This document shows positions 1-7,265 of a stretch of DNA of 36,575 nt, one piece after another. Numbering within the stretch: position 1 is the stretch's first letter; each line of letters starts with the position of its first letter. Both the position numbers and the translations under genes were made by a program. A model generated the notes under the pieces. That model searched no databases and was not told the DNA's origin. It saw only the letters and a list, made by a program, of their open reading frames with translations. This DNA comes from an uncultured Desulfovibrionaceae bacterium (lineage in GTDB: Bacteria; Desulfobacterota; Desulfovibrionia; Desulfovibrionales; Desulfovibrionaceae), in assembly GCA_944324045.1 (NCBI GenBank), contig CALUUT010000045.1, forward strand, positions 1 to 36,575, read 5' to 3'.

Positions 1-397
1 GTTTTTGCTGAAAGCTTGGCTGCAGATCTTCTCCGGTGATGGTTCGCCCCGTATTGATGATGCGTTTTAGAGAATCGTCGGACAGCCGCCATCCGCCGAA
101 TTTGATCTCTCCCGCACGCACCTGGAACAGGTCTTTCTGGCCCACTGACTCAAGAAAGGACGTGCTGATGGTGTAGTCTGATTCATCGCCTGTTATGGGA
201 TTGCGCAAGGTTCCGGAAAAGGGGCGGCAATCATAATAATATACTCTAAAGAGCGTATCGCCGGCCAGTTTTTCCGATTCCATGATTCGTTTGACGCAAA
301 GATCATAGACGAAATCCGCGGTTGGATAGCGTTTGTAATGCGCCTGGCGATGCTTGACCCTGAGAAACGCTCCATCAACTAAAATAGCGACACGCAT
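1..397 (-). CDS. NYN-domain (PIN-like) protein, cut by left edge
   Basis: The ATG at 397 on the minus strand opens a frame that stays open to the window edge (132 codons seen). The protein begins MRVAILVDGAFLRVKHRQ and continues with LFRVYYYDCRPFSG. The early LVDG aspartate followed by a YYYD strand is the usual pattern of NYN domains, a PIN-like fold often associated with RNA cleavage. A GTAAGGA ribosome-binding site lies just upstream. The C-terminal half is outside the window, so the remaining acidic active-site residues and any extra domain cannot be judged. Assignment to the NYN/LabA-DUF88 superfamily is by motif only; the target is unknown. Confidence 0.72.
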   Translation of the reverse strand, partial: MRVAILVDGAFLRVKHRQAHYKRYPTADFVYDLCVKRIMESEKLAGDTLFRVYYYDCRPFSGTLRNPITGDESDYTISTSFLESVGQKDLFQVRAGEIKFGGWRLSDDSLKRIINTGRTITGEDLQPSFQQK

Positions 398-440
398 ATA
401 TATCCTTACATCTATAAGTACATTTTTATATAATCAGGCA

Positions 441-460
441 CTGAATTTTCTCATATTCAG
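441..460. repeat. Small inverted repeat upstream of NYN gene
   Basis: CTGAAT and ATTCAG arms are separated by 8 nt in the AT-rich region about 45 bp upstream of the NYN start. It could be an operator or a weak hairpin. Nothing else supports a function. Confidence 0.25.
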
Positions 461-521
461 CAGTCGGGGACAAGACTTTTTTTAATAATACGGATATCTT
501 GCAATCATAATGGCTGTCCGG

Positions 522-890
522 CTACAAAGCGCCCGGCGAGCCTTTGGCGCTATTGCCGCGTATCGGCTTCAGGCCGCGCATTTCTCTGTGCATCTGGATC
601 ACCGCGCGCATCCGCTCCACGGATTTTCTGATGCGTTCGCGGGCCAGCCTGTTCTGCTTTGCAGGCGAGGTTTTTTCCAGAGGCGGAATCGGCGGCAAAG
701 GGTCCGGCATGGGCATGTCAAGCGGAGACAGGCTCTTTTGCGCGCCTGAGGCGGGCCGCGGGAACGTCATGAGGCCTGGGAATAAAAAAAGCGCGGCCGC
801 CAGAATCAAAGCCGGCCATGCCGCGCAAGTTTTTTTTCGCCTGAGGCGGCGTTTTTCCGTGCGGGATTGTCTGAATAAAAAAGGAGCCAT
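522..890 (-). CDS. Hypothetical small membrane-anchored or secreted protein
   Basis: The 122-residue reading frame has a coherent layout. A strongly basic N-terminus (residues 8-20) is followed by a hydrophobic stretch at about 24-44 (ALILAAALFLFPG), an Ala-containing possible cleavage site (PASGA), a Pro-rich stretch of about 20 residues and a basic amphipathic helix near the C-terminus (RERIRKSVERMRAVIQMHRE). This fits a signal-anchor protein with a short periplasmic tail. I recognise no family. The start at 890 was preferred because it puts the basic patch and hydrophobic segment at the N-terminus; an in-frame ATG at 938 is possible. The ribosome-binding site is weak, so the gene is plausible rather than certain. 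Confidence 0.45.
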   Translation of the reverse strand: MAPFLFRQSRTEKRRLRRKKTCAAWPALILAAALFLFPGLMTFPRPASGAQKSLSPLDMPMPDPLPPIPPLEKTSPAKQNRLARERIRKSVERMRAVIQMHREMRGLKPIRGNSAKGSPGAL

Positions 891-1224
891 GGCGAAAGCC
901 CTGTTTTCTGGTCCAGGCGAATGCCGCTCTCGCCGCATTCGCGCCGAATCTTTCTTGTCCTGCCGTGTTGCCTGCGACGTTCATCGGACAAAAGCGGTTT
1001 GACGGATTCCGCTTTGAAGCAATATGGATATACCACCGCCATATGCCGGATTCAAGAGGGAAAAAGGCGGCATGCGGCGGATGTTTCTTCTCCTCTTTGA
1101 GGGTGGAAGCGTTGCGGGATGGTCCGTTTGGATCTCGCCGCGCGTTTTTGCGCGGGACAGGCTCTTGGAACCAAGGATATTCTGAAATTTTTTATGAAAA
1201 ATATATTTTAAGGCCGATTCGCAC
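891..1224. other. Intergenic stretch, no supported gene
   Basis: No convincing gene is seen between the small hypothetical protein and the tRNA promoter. It contains a perfect 6-bp GC hairpin (CCGCGC/GCGCGG, T-rich loop) at 1138-1155 and an AT-rich patch at 1185-1210 that could act as an upstream element for the tRNA promoter. Confidence 0.5.
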
Positions 1225-1253
1225 TTGCGCAGAGCGAAAAACAAGGATATACA
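1225..1253 (+). promoter_or_regulatory. Sigma70-type promoter of tRNA-Ala
   Basis: TTGCGC at 1225-1230 and TATACA at 1248-1253 are separated by exactly 17 bp. Transcription would start at about 1260, eight bases before the mature 5' end of the tRNA. An AT-rich stretch lies just upstream. Confidence 0.7.
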
Positions 1254-1267
1254 AAGCCCCACATTAC

Positions 1268-1343
1268 GGGGACGTAGCTCAACTGGGAGAGCGCAGCGTT
1301 CGCAACGCTGAGGTCGTGAGTTCAATCCTCATCGTCTCCACCA
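1268..1343 (+). tRNA. tRNA-Ala (anticodon CGC)
   Basis: The 76-nt cloverleaf is complete. The acceptor arm GGGGACG pairs with CGTCTCC, with a G-U pair at position 3:70, which is the alanine identity element. There is a D arm with GCTC/GAGC and an anticodon stem CAGCG/CGCTG around the loop TTCGCAA (anticodon CGC, reading GCG). The T arm GTGAG-TTCAATC-CTCAT is followed by discriminator A and an encoded CCA. Its 3' end abuts the decayed island, as expected for a tRNA used as an integration site. Confidence 0.95.
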
Positions 1344-1359
1344 GCCTGAAATCCACAGA

Positions 1360-1402
1360 AGTCCGCCAAGGTTCGCAAGTTCTTGGCGGACTTTACTTTT
1401 TG
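1360..1402 (+). terminator. Terminator after tRNA-Ala
   Basis: A perfect 11-bp stem (AGTCCGCCAAG at 1360-1370, CTTGGCGGACT at 1382-1392) with an 11-nt loop is followed by a T-rich tail. It lies 17 bp past the tRNA CCA end. Confidence 0.8.
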
Positions 1403-1458
1403 AGTAAGCGCCTGTTCGTCAATATCCGTGAGGGTCCGTTGACAGCCGTATTTTTATT

Positions 1459-1478
1459 GGGGCAACTTTGGGGGCAAC
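1459..1478. repeat. Tandem GGGGCAAC repeat before integrase remnant
   Basis: GGGGCAAC (1459-1466) and GGGGGCAAC (1470-1478) are separated by TTT. They sit between the tRNA terminator and the integrase remnant, a position compatible with integrase arm-type binding sites. The function is inferred from position only. Confidence 0.35.
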
Positions 1479-1529
1479 ATGCTTATCCCGAAAACAGTTC
1501 CCCCAACCCTTCAAAACATGGTCTTCCTT

Positions 1530-1622
1530 ATGCCCCTTTCTGATGCCGCCATACGCAACGCCAAGCCCAAAGACAAGCCATACAAAATCTATGATGCTAA
1601 CGGCTTATTCCTGCTTGTTGCA
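1530..1622 (+). pseudogene. Tyrosine integrase, N-terminal remnant
   Basis: The translated peptide MPLSDAAIRNAKPKDKPYK, ending in a Gly-Leu-Phe-Leu-Leu-Val strand, matches the N-terminal arm-binding domain (DUF4102 type) of P4-like tyrosine recombinases that integrate at tRNA genes. Similarity stops after about 31 residues, near 1622. The frame then runs into DNA that belongs to the acetyltransferase on the other strand, so the core-binding and catalytic domains are gone. The direction and the position just past tRNA-Ala are those of an island integrase at its attachment site. An upstream in-frame ATG at 1479 also exists; the remnant cannot be functional with either start. Confidence 0.75.
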
Positions 1623-1638
1623 GCGGCATACCTGTCCT

Positions 1639-2082
1639 CTATAGTCTTTTTTGCAAATAAATCATGTCGACAAGTTGAATGCCGCATTCATAAATTGGAT
1701 GATTGTAATTATCTGTAAAGAAATTTTTGATACTGTGCGAGCGTCTAAAACCACATTTTTCGTAAAATGGAATAGTCAATGGACTATCTCCTGTCCCTAC
1801 TTGCAGGATTGAATACCGCCCTTTATATTTCATGGCGACAAAATCAATCAATATTTTTCCATATCCATTCCCCTGAAACTCCGGACAGGTAGCAATATTT
1901 TTGATTTCAAGAATGCCGTTGCCTTCATCGGTTACCACACATTCACACTTGACTCCATTATCATCTAACACAAACATTGTGCCTCTATCAATGTAGCGAT
2001 CAATCATATCTTCCTGCTCATCAGCTAATAGCAGCAGCGAAAGAAATTGCTTTTTGTTTTCTTTAATTTCTTTTATCTCCAT
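1639..2082 (-). CDS. GNAT family N-acetyltransferase
   Basis: This intact 147-residue protein has the GNAT acetyl-CoA binding signature around residues 66-75 (CPEFQGNGYGK, with Q-x-x-G-x-G) and a C-terminal FYEKCGF motif. The overall sequence closely resembles a family common in Firmicutes; the acetyl acceptor is unknown. The ATG at 2082 is chosen over the in-frame TTG at 2097 because a strong TTGAGGAG site lies 7 nt before it. Codon use and base composition are clearly more AT-rich than in the housekeeping genes around it. Together with its neighbours (integrase, conjugative-transposon and IS remnants) this points to horizontal transfer. It is the only gene of the island that still looks functional. 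Confidence 0.9.
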   Translation of the reverse strand: MEIKEIKENKKQFLSLLLLADEQEDMIDRYIDRGTMFVLDDNGVKCECVVTDEGNGILEIKNIATCPEFQGNGYGKILIDFVAMKYKGRYSILQVGTGDSPLTIPFYEKCGFRRSHSIKNFFTDNYNHPIYECGIQLVDMIYLQKRL

Positions 2083-2109
2083 CACAAAACTCCTCAAGAT
2101 CCATTGACT

Positions 2110-2294
2110 TGCAAAAAAATTTAATCATTTTTTCGCTGTATAATCCGTACTCAGCGGTCAAAGCGAGTTGACCTGTTCATTCATTTTGAAAAAGGAGTTA
2201 ATATATCCGGCGTGGTTGGATAGGACTGTTTCCACGGCTTCCAGGTCGTCCTCATGCGCTTTGACGCTACTTTATAGGGGAGAAGTTTACTCAT
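2110..2294 (-). pseudogene. HTH_16-like conjugative-transposon protein, broken
   Basis: An ATG at 2294 with a GAGAGGAAA ribosome-binding site starts MSKLLPYK. After a frame change near 2270 the translation continues VKAHEDDLEAVETVLSNHAG then YINSFF, and after a second shift LTAEYGLYSEKMIKFF. The pattern (K-A-x-x-x-D-x-E-A-x-x-x-V-L-x-x-H-x-x-Y-I) matches my memory of the small helix-turn-helix proteins of Tn916-like elements. The ATG overlaps the stop of the upstream sigma-like remnant (ATGA), an arrangement usual in those elements. At least two frameshifts make it a pseudogene. The family call rests on motif recall. Confidence 0.45.
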
Positions 2295-2410
2295 GGCGGT
2301 TTCCTCTCCATGAGCCGCCGCAGCCGCTGCACGGCAAGCTGGATATGCCGCCCCGCTGTGTCGCGTGTCCGGCCAGTATGTACGCCGATAACCCTCTGCG
2401 GCTGGCACAG
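2291..2410 (-). pseudogene. Sigma70-like region 4 remnant of a conjugative transposon
   Basis: One minus-strand frame reads RVIGVHTGRTRDTAGRHIQL followed by AVQRLRRLMERKPP and a stop that overlaps the next ATG. The pattern IG-x-x-x-GRTR-x-T then RLRRLMER resembles the C-terminal helix-turn-helix of the small sigma factors that precede the HTH_16 gene in Tn916-type elements. No start or N-terminal part is seen; upstream the frame runs into IS-derived sequence. Short and degraded, so moderate confidence only. Confidence 0.4.
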
Positions 2411-2501
2411 GAAAGAGCAACGAAAAATTTATCCAACGCGCGTAAGACCTCTCCCGGAAGGCGGGAGGATATAAGGCGCGCCTTGACTGGAATTTTTGTC
2501 T

Positions 2502-2919
2502 TTAGTCCGGCGTCCTTTGTGATGCAATATACTGGCGCAGTATAGAGATGGACGCTCCTCCGCAGTTTCCGGCAAAATAGCTTGGCGACCATAGAGAGCC
2601 GTCCCAGAGTTTTTTCTGAATCGCAAGGATAGCCCTTCTTGCGAATCACTCTGCTGGATGCGCCTTTCAGGCTGTTGACCAAAGACGAAATGGCAACTTT
2701 GGGCGGATAGACGACAAGCAGATGGACATGGTCGTCTTCCCCGTCAAACTCCACAAGTTCCGCCTCAAAATCCCGGCAAACACTGGCGAATATTTCCTTC
2801 AGGTCGTCAAGAATGGCCTTTGTAAAGACTCCATGGCGATATTTTGTGACAAATGCCAAATGAGCATGAAGAAGAAAAACACAGTGTCTTCCACGCCTGA
2901 TATCGCTGATTTTTTCCAT
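2502..2919 (-). pseudogene. tnpA: IS200/IS605 family transposase TnpA, frameshifted
   Basis: The ATG at 2919 starts MEKISDIRRGRHCVFLLHAH, followed by VTKYRHGVF and EFDGEDDHVHLLVVYPPK. This gives the HUH motif (HVH) of the Y1 single-strand transposases. Near 2625 one extra base shifts the frame. In the shifted frame the family's C-terminal sequence resumes (QKKLWDGSLWSPSYFAGNCG, then GGASISILRQYIASQRTPD and stop). The catalytic Tyr region is therefore separated from the HUH part. It is divergent from a tnpB remnant that starts 20 bp away, as in IS605-type elements. Confidence 0.85.
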
Positions 2920-2939
2920 AGGCCAAATATACTTACGAC

Positions 2940-3071
2940 ATGGAAAGACTGCAAGTATAGTAAGTTTCGCCTTCGACCAGAAGCCAGGCAGGAAAGCCTC
3001 GTACGGCGTTTTGTCGGATGCTGCCGTTTCCTTTGGAACAAGGCGCTTGCACCGGGAAAAGAGACCTGGCA
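2940..3071 (+). pseudogene. tnpB: IS605 TnpB N-terminal remnant
   Basis: ATG 2940 reads MERLQV and then hits a stop because of one extra base near 2957. In the next frame the family sequence continues (YSKFRLRPEARQESLVRRF, then VGCCRFLWNKALA). This is the N-terminus of TnpB, the RNA-guided nuclease of IS605 elements and ancestor of Cas12. Only about 40 residues remain before a perfect hairpin at 3072-3109. The RuvC domain and the usual right-end guide RNA region are absent, so no active nuclease is encoded. Confidence 0.75.
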
Positions 3072-3109
3072 ATGAGGCAGCAAAGCCCTTCAGGGCTTTG
3101 CTGCCTCAT
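3072..3109. repeat. Perfect 17-bp inverted repeat
   Basis: Arms 3072-3088 (ATGAGGCAGCAAAGCCC) and 3093-3109 are exact reverse complements around the loop TTCA. It begins where the tnpB remnant ends and lies just before the yefM operators. No T-run follows, so it is not a classical terminator. It may be a mobile-element end or a REP-like unit. Confidence 0.8.
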
Positions 3110-3113
3110 AACT

Positions 3114-3131
3114 TGTACGTATTTTTGTACA
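3114..3131. promoter_or_regulatory. Candidate YefM operator pair
   Basis: TGTACG (3114-3119) and TGTACA (3126-3131) lie 12 bp apart, 23 bp upstream of the yefM-like start. As I recall, the YefM-YoeB complex of E. coli binds adjacent TGTACA-core palindromes with the same 12-bp centre-to-centre spacing. The first copy has a degenerate last base. Confidence 0.5.
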
Positions 3132-3153
3132 AAAGCAGTAAATGGGGAACGCC

Positions 3154-3409
3154 ATGCCACAGGCCATCACCTACTCCGAAGCGCGGCAAAATCTTGCGGA
3201 AATCATGCGCCGCGTCTGCGCTCATCATGAATCAGTCATCATTAACCCGGCAAAAATCGTCCTCTGTGGTCATGATATCTCTGAAGGACTGCAACGGCAT
3301 CATGGAGACGGCGCATCTGCTCCGTTCGCCCGTCAACGCCGCGCGGCTCAGGGAAGCGATGCAGGCCGCCGTCGCGGGCAGGGTCATGCGGCATGATCTG
3401 GCGGATTGA
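3154..3409 (+). pseudogene. yefM: YefM/Phd-type antitoxin, frameshifted
   Basis: ATG 3154 follows a GGGGA site and reads MPQAITYSEARQNLAEIMRR followed by VCAHHESVII, the DNA-binding N-terminus of Phd/YefM antitoxins. One extra A near 3243 shifts the frame. The expected continuation is found one frame over (TRQKSSSVVMISLKDCNGIM, then ETAHLLRSPVNAARLREAMQ), ending at the TGA at 3407-3409. The toxin-neutralising C-terminal half is therefore no longer joined to the DNA-binding half. The toxin-like start follows after two bases, the usual operon spacing. Confidence 0.8.
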
Positions 3410-3411
3410 GC

Positions 3412-3670
3412 ATGCCGCTCACGTGGACGCCGCAGGCATGGGAAGACTATCTCTACTGGCAGCGCGCGGACAAGCGCACGGCCGAACGGATCAGCGAATT
3501 ATTGCGCGATGCCATGCGGAATCCCTTTGAAGGACTGGGCAAGCTGTGGAACCTCTGCGATTCGATCTTGCCGGATGCTGGTCGCGGCGCATCAATCAGG
3601 AGGACCGGCTTGTCTGCAAGGTGAACGAAACGGCGAAGCCCTGATTGTGCTTCAATGCCTCTCTTATTGC
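3412..3670 (+). pseudogene. yoeB: YoeB-type toxin, frameshifted
   Basis: The frame starts MPLTWTPQAWEDYLYWQRAD and includes LLRDAMRNPFEGLGK, matching the YoeB mRNA interferase family (ribosome-dependent cleavage). A frameshift near 3549 moves the continuation EPLRFDLAGCWSRRINQEDR then LVCKVN to another frame. A second shift near 3627 moves the last strand (GEALIVLQC) again. With two frameshifts the C-terminal catalytic residues cannot be made in one protein. The antitoxin upstream is also broken, so the pair has decayed together. Confidence 0.8.
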
Positions 3671-3697
3671 TTAGCATGCCCCAAAGGGACGAAGATT

Positions 3698-3728
3698 CCC
3701 CAGCCGTACGAAAGGCGGTTGGGGCTTT
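3698..3728 (+). terminator. Terminator-like hairpin at island end
   Basis: CCCCAGCCG (3698-3706) pairs with CGGTTGGGG (3716-3724) with one G-T wobble, followed by CTTTTC. It lies just past the yoeB remnant and may mark the edge of the island. Confidence 0.6.
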
Positions 3729-3823
3729 TCGCATGAGGGTGTCGCCCTAAGAGTTGCTGAGGGTAAAGACGGCTCTCCATAAGCGGGGCGCTTTCTTTAT
3801 AACCCGAATGCATCTTCTGCCGG

Positions 3824-3859
3824 AAAACGGGCGTGCAAATATGGCCTGAACGCCGTTTT
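3824..3859 (-). terminator. Terminator of mnmG
   Basis: AAAACGGGCGT (3824-3834) and ACGCCGTTTT (3850-3859) pair with one bulge. On the minus strand the hairpin begins 4 bp after the mnmG stop and ends in CGTTTTCC. Confidence 0.65.
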
Positions 3860-3862
3860 TTC

Positions 3863-5764
3863 TTATAATTTCTTGTTTTTTTTCAGATATATTTCAATAC
3901 AGCTCAAAGCCGCGGGGGTGATGCCGGAAATGCGGCCCGCCTGTCCCAGGGTATGGGGCTTGCAGGCGTTGAGCTTTTCCACGGCTTCGGCGCTGAGACT
4001 GGGGACCAGGGCGTAATCCAGATCTTCCGGAAGTTTGACCTTTTCCTGTTGGGCGGCCCGGCGGACAAGTTCGCGCTGGCGTTTCAGATACCCTTCATAT
4101 TTGACGGTTGTCTGCGCCTCTTCCAGAACATCGGATTCCGTATCCATGATTCCAGGCAAAAACGCGGCGATATGCTGAATGGTCATTTTGGGCCGCCGCA
4201 GTAAATCCGCGAGCGATACGGCTGACGAAGGCGCGGGCTCGTTCATGTCCGCAAGGCGCGCCGTGGTTTGGGCGTCCGGCTTGATGCGGGTTTCCGACAG
4301 GGTTTCAAGCAGGGCGCGCAGGCCGGCGCGTTTGCGCTCGAAGCGTTCCCATTGCGCATCGGCGACCAGACCCAGTTCGCGCCCTGTGGGCGTAAGGCGC
4401 AGGTCCGCGTTGCTTTCGCGCAAAAAGAGCCGGTGTTCGGCCCGGGATGTGAACATGCGGTAGGGCTCTTTGGTGCCCTTGGTCACCAGATCGTCCACAA
4501 GCACGGCCATATACGCCTGGTCGCGGCCCGGCGTAAACGGCTTTTTGCCCGCAAGGGCGCAAAAGACGTTCAATCCGGCCCATAACCCCTGGGCTGCGGC
4601 TTCTTCATAGCCGGAAGTTCCGTTGATCTGTCCGGCAAGCCACAACCCCGGAACGACTTTGCTTTCCAGAGTCGGACGCAGGGCCGTGGGGTCGGCGTAG
4701 TCGTATTCTATGGCGTAGCCGGGCCGCATGACGACGGCGTGTTCGAATCCGGGGATGGTGGCCAGAAACGCTTTTTGCACCTCAAGCGAAAGGCCGCTGG
4801 TCAGGCCGTTGGGGTAGCATTCCGGGCTGTTCAGCCCTTCGGGCTCCACAAAGACCTGGTGCCGTTTTTTTTCAGGAAAGCGGTAGACCTTGTCTTCAAT
4901 GGACGGGCAATACCGCGGCCCCGCGCCCTGGGTCATGCCCGCGGGAAGCGGGCCGTTGCGCAGGGCTTCTTCAATGATTTCATTTGTTTTTTCCGTGGTC
5001 CAGGTGATGTGGCAGGGCAGCTGGGGCAATACCGGACCGGGCCCGTGGAAGCTGAATCCCTTGGGATTTTCGTCGCCGGGCTGTATCTCCATGCGGGAAA
5101 AATCCACGGTGGAGCGCAAAAGGCGGGCCGTGGTGCTGGTGGAGAGCCGTCCTATGGGCAGGCCAAGGCGTTTTAGGCAGTCTGAAAGGCGGTTTGCGGG
5201 CGGGTCTCCCATGCGGCCGCCGGGCGTGGTTTTTTCTCCCAGGTGCAGCATGCCGCACAGAAACGTGCCGGTGGTCAGGATGACGGCGCCGGCTTTGAAT
5301 CTCTGGCCATACGCCGTTGCAACCCCGGCGGCCCGGCCGTTTTCCACAAGGATTTCCTCCGCCGTGTCCTGAAGAACCCACAGGCCGGGCTGGTTCAGCA
5401 CGTCGCGCTTGACCGCCGCCATGTAGGCGCTACGGTCGATTTGCGCCCTGGTTGCGCGCACGGCCGGCCCCTTGCTGGCGTTTAGCTGGCGAAACTGAAT
5501 GGCGGCCTGGTCGGCCCACAGCCCCATCATGCCGCCCAGGGCGTCGATTTCCCGGACCATATGGCCTTTGGCCAGGCCGCCGATAGCCGGATTGCAGGAA
5601 AGATGTCCAATGTGATCCGCATTGACGGTCAGCATGAGCGTGGAAAGCCCCAGTTTGGCCATGGCCATGGCCGCTTCGCAGCCTGCATGGCCGCTGCCGA
5701 CGACAATCGCGTCAAAGCGGGCGGGCATGAGCCGGGGGGCGGCGGAAGAGGAAGAAAACGACAT
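3863..5764 (-). CDS. mnmG: tRNA uridine-5-carboxymethylaminomethyl modification enzyme MnmG (GidA)
   Basis: At 633 residues this is a full-length GidA/MnmG. With MnmE it installs the cmnm5 group on the wobble uridine of several tRNAs, using FAD, a folate-derived one-carbon unit and glycine. Visible hallmarks are the FAD-binding [12 protein letters not shown] at about 21-32 and the conserved [12 protein letters not shown]. Further on are [35 protein letters not shown] (second FAD contact) and the C-terminal MnmE/tRNA-binding helical region. An AAAGG site lies about 9 nt before the ATG. It follows the M20 peptidase gene on the same strand with an 80-bp gap and probably shares its transcript. 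mnmE is not in the window. Confidence 0.97.
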   Translation of the reverse strand: MSFSSSSAAPRLMPARFDAIVVGSGHAGCEAAMAMAKLGLSTLMLTVNADHIGHLSCNPAIGGLAKGHMVREIDALGGMMGLWADQAAIQFRQLNASKGPAVRATRAQIDRSAYMAAVKRDVLNQPGLWVLQDTAEEILVENGRAAGVATAYGQRFKAGAVILTTGTFLCGMLHLGEKTTPGGRMGDPPANRLSDCLKRLGLPIGRLSTSTTARLLRSTVDFSRMEIQPGDENPKGFSFHGPGPVLPQLPCHITWTTEKTNEIIEEALRNGPLPAGMTQGAGPRYCPSIEDKVYRFPEKKRHQVFVEPEGLNSPECYPNGLTSGLSLEVQKAFLATIPGFEHAVVMRPGYAIEYDYADPTALRPTLESKVVPGLWLAGQINGTSGYEEAAAQGLWAGLNVFCALAGKKPFTPGRDQAYMAVLVDDLVTKGTKEPYRMFTSRAEHRLFLRESNADLRLTPTGRELGLVADAQWERFERKRAGLRALLETLSETRIKPDAQTTARLADMNEPAPSSAVSLADLLRRPKMTIQHIAAFLPGIMDTESDVLEEAQTTVKYEGYLKRQRELVRRAAQQEKVKLPEDLDYALVPSLSAEAVEKLNACKPHTLGQAGRISGITPAALSCIEIYLKKNKKL

Positions 5765-5844
5765 ACGACATGCCTTTCAGTTGAAGAGTGCGAATGATGC
5801 GGACGCCATGCGTCCAGACGGCAAGCGGGCCTGTTCTTGTTTTT

Positions 5845-7095
5845 TCAGCAAGACGCCGTTTGCAATCCTGTTTCAGCCATAAGGGCCATGACTTCGGCTC
5901 CTTCAAGGGTCCAGGCGATGGAAGAACGCTCGTTGGGGACATGGGGGTTATGATGCATGCGCGACCAGACCACGGCGTCAAATCCCGCGGCCCTGAACTG
6001 GGAAGACACGGTCAGCCCGCCTGCGCCGACGGGGATGATATCGTGCCCGTATACCGCGTTCACGGCGCGCCGCAGCGCTTTTACAACCGGCGAGTCTGTC
6101 TGCGTGGGCCGGGGCGCGGGGTCTTTGCGCAGGGCTTCCACCTCAATGCGCGCGCCGTAGGTTTTTTCCACGCCGGCCGCAAGCGCGCGCATGGCCGCAA
6201 GCACGTCGTCCAGATTGTATTCAGGCAGAACGCGGCAATCAATGTACAAAACATCCAGGCCGGGCACGGTGTTCACATTGGGGACGTTCTCTTCTTTGCG
6301 CGTGGGCTCGAATGTGGAATACGGCGGAGAATACAGGGCGTCTTGTTTCGGGAACAGGGCCTGAAGCTCCCGCGTTTTCAACACAAGGGCCGAGGCCGCG
6401 ATCAGAGAATTCACGCCTTCGTCCGGCGTGGATGCGTGACATTGCTTTCCAATGACGGAGACCTTCATCCACATCAGGCTTTTTTCGGCCACGCACGCCG
6501 TTTTCCCTGAATCAGAGCCGCCGTCGGGCACAAGAAAGGCGTCGTTTTTTCCAAAAAGCCGGGCCGCGTGGCGTTCAAGGATGTAGGGAACGCCCATGTT
6601 TTCGCTGGTTTCCTCGTCAGCCACGAGCAGAAGGCCGAAATTGCAGGCAGGGACGCGCTTTAGGTCCAAAAAGGCCTTGAACGCCAAAAGCGCGGAAACA
6701 AGCCCCTGCTGGTTGTCTTCCACGCCCCGCCCGTAAAGCGTGTCGCCCTCCACGCGCACGGCATAGGGATCGCTTTCCCATAAGGACAGGTCGCCGGGCG
6801 GCACGATATCCATATGCGCCACAAGCCACAGGGTGCGTTCCTGGTCCGCGCCGGGCATGACGTAGGCGAGGCTGGGCCGCACGCCCGACTCGACGCGCGC
6901 ATCCGGAGCGTTGATCACAAAGGGTTCCGGAAACCCATTGGCCGCGCACCAGGATTGAATCCAGTCCGCTTTTTCCTTTTCTCCCTGACCGCCGTTTGAC
7001 GGGCCTATGGCCGGCCGGGCGCTCAGATTTTTCTGCAGTTCGATAACCAGATCCCGTTTACCGGACAGATAGGTCTTGAATGGATGTTCCTGCAT
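5845..7095 (-). CDS. M20 family metallopeptidase (ArgE/DapE-like)
   Basis: The 416-residue protein has the M20 co-catalytic metal set in order: H94 with D96 (AHMDIV), D127 (GRGVEDNQQG), the catalytic and metal E161-E162 (ADEET), D191 (VPDGG) and a C-terminal His in MHHNPHVPNE. M20 enzymes hydrolyse dipeptides, acylated amino acids or related amides in the cytoplasm; the exact substrate cannot be read from sequence. The ATG at 7095 is chosen because a CAGGAT site precedes it and family similarity starts there. The open frame extends upstream, but that extension has no family resemblance and crosses a terminator (7201-7226). Confidence 0.92.
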   Translation of the reverse strand: MQEHPFKTYLSGKRDLVIELQKNLSARPAIGPSNGGQGEKEKADWIQSWCAANGFPEPFVINAPDARVESGVRPSLAYVMPGADQERTLWLVAHMDIVPPGDLSLWESDPYAVRVEGDTLYGRGVEDNQQGLVSALLAFKAFLDLKRVPACNFGLLLVADEETSENMGVPYILERHAARLFGKNDAFLVPDGGSDSGKTACVAEKSLMWMKVSVIGKQCHASTPDEGVNSLIAASALVLKTRELQALFPKQDALYSPPYSTFEPTRKEENVPNVNTVPGLDVLYIDCRVLPEYNLDDVLAAMRALAAGVEKTYGARIEVEALRKDPAPRPTQTDSPVVKALRRAVNAVYGHDIIPVGAGGLTVSSQFRAAGFDAVVWSRMHHNPHVPNERSSIAWTLEGAEVMALMAETGLQTASC

Positions 7096-7200
7096 GGCGG
7101 ATATCCTGCCCTTTCGGCAAAGAGCTCGTTTTTGCGGCGTTTGGCCGCGACACGGCCTGCATGCGGCGCTGTCGCGGGGCGCGCGTTGTCGTAAAAAAGA

Positions 7201-7226
7201 AAAAAGGACGCGCCTGCGTCCTTTTT
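7201..7226 (-). terminator. Bidirectional terminator between PxxKW gene and M20 gene
   Basis: AAAAAGGACGC (7201-7211) and GCGTCCTTTTT (7216-7226) form a perfect 11-bp stem with loop GCCT. It is symmetric, so it can end transcripts from either side. It most clearly ends the PxxKW gene. Confidence 0.9.
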
Positions 7227-7265
7227 CAAACGTGCCTGCATAAAAACGGATGCGCCGGAACTGTT

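Noticed and set aside
892..1002. 37-codon plus-strand frame after an AAAGGAGCC site
   Set aside because: The ribosome-binding site looks good, but the peptide has no recognisable features, is very short and the frame overlaps the start of the minus-strand hypothetical gene.
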